From Flavobacterium hiemivividum (lineage in GTDB: Bacteria; Bacteroidota; Bacteroidia; Flavobacteriales; Flavobacteriaceae): a DNA stretch of 64,000 bases. Under the pieces are notes generated by a model. The model did no database searches. It worked only from the letters and a program-made list of their open reading frames with translations, and was not told the DNA's origin. Below are positions 61,149 through 64,000 of the stretch, in pieces (within the stretch, counting starts at the first letter, position 1; each line of letters starts with the position of its first letter). The translations under genes and the position numbers were made by a program. The DNA lies in assembly GCF_004349145.1 (NCBI RefSeq), contig NZ_SMFO01000001.1:310001-374000 (forward strand). Direction: 5' to 3'.

Positions 61149-62438
61149 ATGGCGAAAAAAATAATTGGCATTCACCAAAAACCTTCAATACTCGAAAGTA
61201 TACCTCTGAGTTTTCAGCATCTTACCGCTATGTTTGGCGCCACAATATTAGTTCCTATTTTATTGGGTGTTGATCCAGCAATCGCTTTATTAATGAACGG
61301 AATTGGAACTTTAATCTATACTTGGATTACTAAAGGCGGGATTCCTGCATATTTGGGATCGAGTTTTGCATTTATTGCTCCAGCTTCACTTATCATTAGC
61401 AGTTATGGTGGTTTAGGACATGCGCAGTCAGGATTTATATTTTTCGGATTGTTCTTTATTGCTATCTCTTTCGTTGTGAAAAAATGGGGAATAAAATGGA
61501 TTGATGTTGTGATGCCTCCGGCAGTAATGGGTGCAGTCGTTGCGATCATCGGACTGGAACTTGCTCCAGTTGCTGCACAACAAGCTGGACTTGCTCCGTG
61601 GCCAACAGATATCGGTAGTGTTGTTGCTCCTTTTGTAGCAGACAGTACTGTGATTCTAGTTTCAATGTTTACTTTAGTAATCGGGATTATTGGGACTGTA
61701 TTGTTCAGAGGATTTATGCAGGTGATTCCAATTCTATTTGCCGTCGTCGCTGGTTATTTTCTGGCACTCTTCATGGGAATAGTTGATACTGCCAAAATTA
61801 GCGAGGCAGCTTGGTTTTCTTTGCCTAAATTTCAAGCTCCGGTTTACGATTTGAATGCCATCATTATAATTGCTCCCGCCTGTATTGTAGTACTAGCTGA
61901 ACATATCAGCCATTTAATAGTTACTGGAAAAATAACAAATTCTGACTTAATGGAGAAACCAGGACTTCACCGTTCTCTACTTGGTGACGGAATCAGTAAT
62001 GTATTATCAGGTATGGTAGGTTCTCCGCCTAATACAACTTATGGTGAAAATATAGGCGTTATGGCAATAACTGGTGTTTATTCTGTTTGGGTAATCCGTG
62101 GCGCGGCAGTTTTGGCAATCATTTTTTCAGTTATCGGGAAAATTTCTGCAGCTATTTCTACAATTCCCATTCCGGTGATGGGCGGAATTACAATGTTATT
62201 GTATGGCGTAATTGCGGTACAGGGTTTCAGGATGTTTGTGGAGCAAAAAGTAGATTTTAGCAAAAACCGAAATATGGTTCTTGGTGCGATTACTTTTATT
62301 GTTGGTGTAAGCGGCGCTAGTATAACTGTAGGAACGGTTCAACTAAAAGGAATGGCATTTGCCGCCATCGTTGGAGTTTTATTATCGTTAATTTTCTGGC
62401 TGCTAGATAAGTTTGGTCTAATGAACGACGAAGCATAA
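61149..62438 (+). CDS. uraA: Uracil-xanthine permease
   Basis: A 429-residue inner-membrane transporter of the nucleobase-cation symporter-2 (NAT/NCS2) family, with about 12-14 membrane segments. The N-terminal LSFQHLTAMFGATILVPILL and the half-helix YLGSSFAFIAP are family landmarks. The substrate glutamate is in VVLAEHISHLI (about residue 256), and the NAT signature region is PPNTTYGENIGVMAITG (about 294-310). Its sequence resembles UraA (uracil) more than the purine permeases, but exact specificity is inferred. Both flanks carry terminators. Confidence 0.92.
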   Translation: MAKKIIGIHQKPSILESIPLSFQHLTAMFGATILVPILLGVDPAIALLMNGIGTLIYTWITKGGIPAYLGSSFAFIAPASLIISSYGGLGHAQSGFIFFGLFFIAISFVVKKWGIKWIDVVMPPAVMGAVVAIIGLELAPVAAQQAGLAPWPTDIGSVVAPFVADSTVILVSMFTLVIGIIGTVLFRGFMQVIPILFAVVAGYFLALFMGIVDTAKISEAAWFSLPKFQAPVYDLNAIIIIAPACIVVLAEHISHLIVTGKITNSDLMEKPGLHRSLLGDGISNVLSGMVGSPPNTTYGENIGVMAITGVYSVWVIRGAAVLAIIFSVIGKISAAISTIPIPVMGGITMLLYGVIAVQGFRMFVEQKVDFSKNRNMVLGAITFIVGVSGASITVGTVQLKGMAFAAIVGVLLSLIFWLLDKFGLMNDEA

Positions 62439-62543
62439 TTATTCGAATGCGATGTCTATTTTTAGAACAAAAGCATATTTACTTTCGATAAAAATGTCTT
62501 TTTAAATAAGTACTTAGCACAGCAATACGAATCCTATCTATAA

Positions 62544-62577
62544 GAGAAAACCACTCAATATTGAGTGGTTTTCTCTT
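62544..62577. terminator. Bidirectional terminator between uraA and serB
   Basis: A perfect 34-base palindrome (62544-62577, core AACCACTCAATATTGAGTGG) lies between convergent genes. Confidence 0.8.
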
Positions 62578-62633
62578 TATATAAATATTTGAAAGAGGGA
62601 AATTCGAATCAATCAAAAGATTTCTATTTCTTT

Positions 62634-63878
62634 CTATATATTATTCTCCATATTCATATCAATGTGTCTATCGTGATATCCTAATAAATATAAAACACCA
62701 TCAAGGCCTAAGCTCGAAATAGAACTTTCAGCGCTTTCTTTTACCGTTAACTTAGCGTGAAAAGCAATTCCTAATCCAGCTAAATTTAACATTGGTAAAT
62801 CGTTAGCACCATCACCAACAGCAATGGTTTGATTGATATGTATTCCTTCTCGTTCTGCAATTTCTCTTAAATATTCTGCTTTCTTCTTACCATCTACAAT
62901 TTCGCCGAGATACTTACCTGTAAGCTTACCATCTATAATCTCTAGTTCATTGGCATGAACATAATCAATACCTAATTCTTTTTGTAAGTACTTTCCAAAG
63001 AAGGTGAAACCTCCTGATAAAATTGCCGTTTTATAGCCGTAATATTTCAATGCTTTCATCAAGCGGTGTGCTCCCTTTGTTAAGGGTAAATTTTCAGCAA
63101 CTGTTTGCAGCACCTCTTCACTTAATCCTTCTAACAAGGCCATGCGTTGTTTAAAGCTTTCTTTAAAATCAATTTCGCCATTCATCGCTGCTTCGGTAAT
63201 TTCTCTTACCTGCTCTCCTACGCCAGCCAAATCAGCTAATTCATCGATTACTTCAGTTTGTATAAGCGTAGAGTCCATATCAAAACAAACCAAACGTCTA
63301 TTTCTTCTATAGATATTATCTTCTTGAAAAGAAATATCTACGTCCATAGACCTTGATATTTCCATAAAACTAGCCGTCATTAAAGCCTTGTTTTGCATTA
63401 TACCCGACACGGACAACTGTACACATGAACGAGGGTTTTCTTCTTGAATAACAACAGAAGCTCTACTGGTTAATCTTTTTATCGTATCAATATTCAGGTT
63501 TTGATCTGACATTACTTTGGTCACAGCAGCTATTTGTTTAGCAGCCAATGTTTCTCCCAGAATATTAATGATATACCGTTGCTTAGATTGTGTTTTTACC
63601 CAACTTTCATAATCGTCAATAGAAATAGGAACGAACTTTACTTTAATTCCAAGTTCATACCCTTTAAACAACAAGTCTTTTAAAACAGGACCCGAAGAAG
63701 AACCTGCCTCAATTTCAAACAAAATCCCTAAAGACAGTGTTTCGTGAATATCAGCCTGACCAATGTCTAAAACAATCGCATTGTAATTAGCCAAAACTGC
63801 GGTTAAACCTGCAGTAACACCTGGTTTATCTTGTCCAGAAACTTTTAATAAAACAATCTCTTTATCTTCCTTTGCCAT
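62634..63878 (-). CDS. serB: Phosphoserine phosphatase with ACT domains
   Basis: SerB performs the last step of serine synthesis, removing phosphate from phosphoserine. The first 180 residues form ACT-type regulatory domains (VLLKVSGQDKPGVTAGLTAV at 9-28). From about 195 comes the HAD-type catalytic domain: the nucleophile motif CFDMDSTLIQTEVIDE, the ILSGGFTFFG motif near 288 and VGDGANDLPML near 355. The ACT domains suggest feedback control by serine. It is the last complete gene of the window. Confidence 0.94.
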   Translation of the reverse strand: MAKEDKEIVLLKVSGQDKPGVTAGLTAVLANYNAIVLDIGQADIHETLSLGILFEIEAGSSSGPVLKDLLFKGYELGIKVKFVPISIDDYESWVKTQSKQRYIINILGETLAAKQIAAVTKVMSDQNLNIDTIKRLTSRASVVIQEENPRSCVQLSVSGIMQNKALMTASFMEISRSMDVDISFQEDNIYRRNRRLVCFDMDSTLIQTEVIDELADLAGVGEQVREITEAAMNGEIDFKESFKQRMALLEGLSEEVLQTVAENLPLTKGAHRLMKALKYYGYKTAILSGGFTFFGKYLQKELGIDYVHANELEIIDGKLTGKYLGEIVDGKKKAEYLREIAEREGIHINQTIAVGDGANDLPMLNLAGLGIAFHAKLTVKESAESSISSLGLDGVLYLLGYHDRHIDMNMENNI

Positions 63879-64000
63879 TTGGTTCTTATTGATTTAGAAG
63901 CAACAAAAATCGGGAATCTATTTGTTTATTAAAAAGAATCGCCTTCCTTTTTTCAAACAATAACAAATACCACAAAATAGCCACAAAAAAACCCGTTCAA

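Overview
The window looks like a chromosomal segment of a Flavobacterium-type member of the Bacteroidota. The sequence is AT-rich. Many genes have a TANNTTTG -7 box, sometimes with a TTG 17-19 bases upstream, and few have a Shine-Dalgarno sequence; both traits are typical of this phylum. Lineage-typical genes include a type IX secretion plug protein, an S46 dipeptidyl-peptidase, two DUF5916 barrels, CarboxypepD_reg-like proteins and a folK-deoxynucleoside kinase fusion. Most genes are ordinary chromosomal ones. There is no prophage, CRISPR array, rRNA operon or intact insertion sequence.

Layout. 0-10 kb: a broken toxin-antitoxin pair, an O-methyltransferase, PAP2 and TatA genes, an M1 peptidase with a small exported protein, three overlapping CarboxypepD_reg paralogues, peptidase E, and two identical tRNA-Gly(TCC) genes. 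9.5-17 kb: an L,D-transpeptidase, a tandem pair of DUF5916 outer-membrane proteins, and gpmI. 17-22 kb: a TetR regulator with a palindromic operator candidate driving an ABC/HlyD/TolC export operon whose ATPase motifs are largely degenerate. 22-31 kb: map, a GxxExxY gene bracketed by inverted iterons, a methyltransferase, the T9SS plug, apaG, pruA, rsmG, a fatty acid desaturase and an aminotransferase. 31-40 kb: a DUF2383 protein, purT, AraC and Crp regulators, small metal-handling proteins, phospholipase A, pirin, a YjdJ-like acetyltransferase next to a decayed YjdI-like fragment, YceI and fabD. 40-48 kb: galE, a DegT aminotransferase, waaA (Kdo transferase), an S46 peptidase, small lipoproteins and DUF1508. 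47.5-48.2 kb: a duplicated tRNA-Leu 3' end with a frameshifted GIY-YIG nuclease gene, then tRNA-Leu(TAA) and tRNA-Gly(GCC). 48-64 kb: mutS, DUF1573, a SpoU methyltransferase, folK-dNK, sppA, an AsmA-like protein, DUF2797, a GH3-family protein, a 51-residue lipoprotein not easily found by length-filtered gene calling, a uracil permease and serB. The last 122 bases (63879-64000) hold nothing I recognise.

The most interesting signal is non-coding. Three intergenic elements (1443-1580, 31979-32099, 38831-38898) share an ATCC-TTT...AAAGATTG-AAC-TA-AGC framework around a variable hairpin. Their outer pairing shows compensatory base changes between copies (CCAG/CTGG, CCTG/CAGG, GGG/CCC). This suggests a dispersed structured RNA or folded repeat. 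Other points of interest are the GxxExxY gene between matching 10-bp-period inverted repeats, the tRNA-Leu-flanked GIY-YIG remnant, the decayed toxin beside an intact antitoxin, and the degenerate export ATPase.
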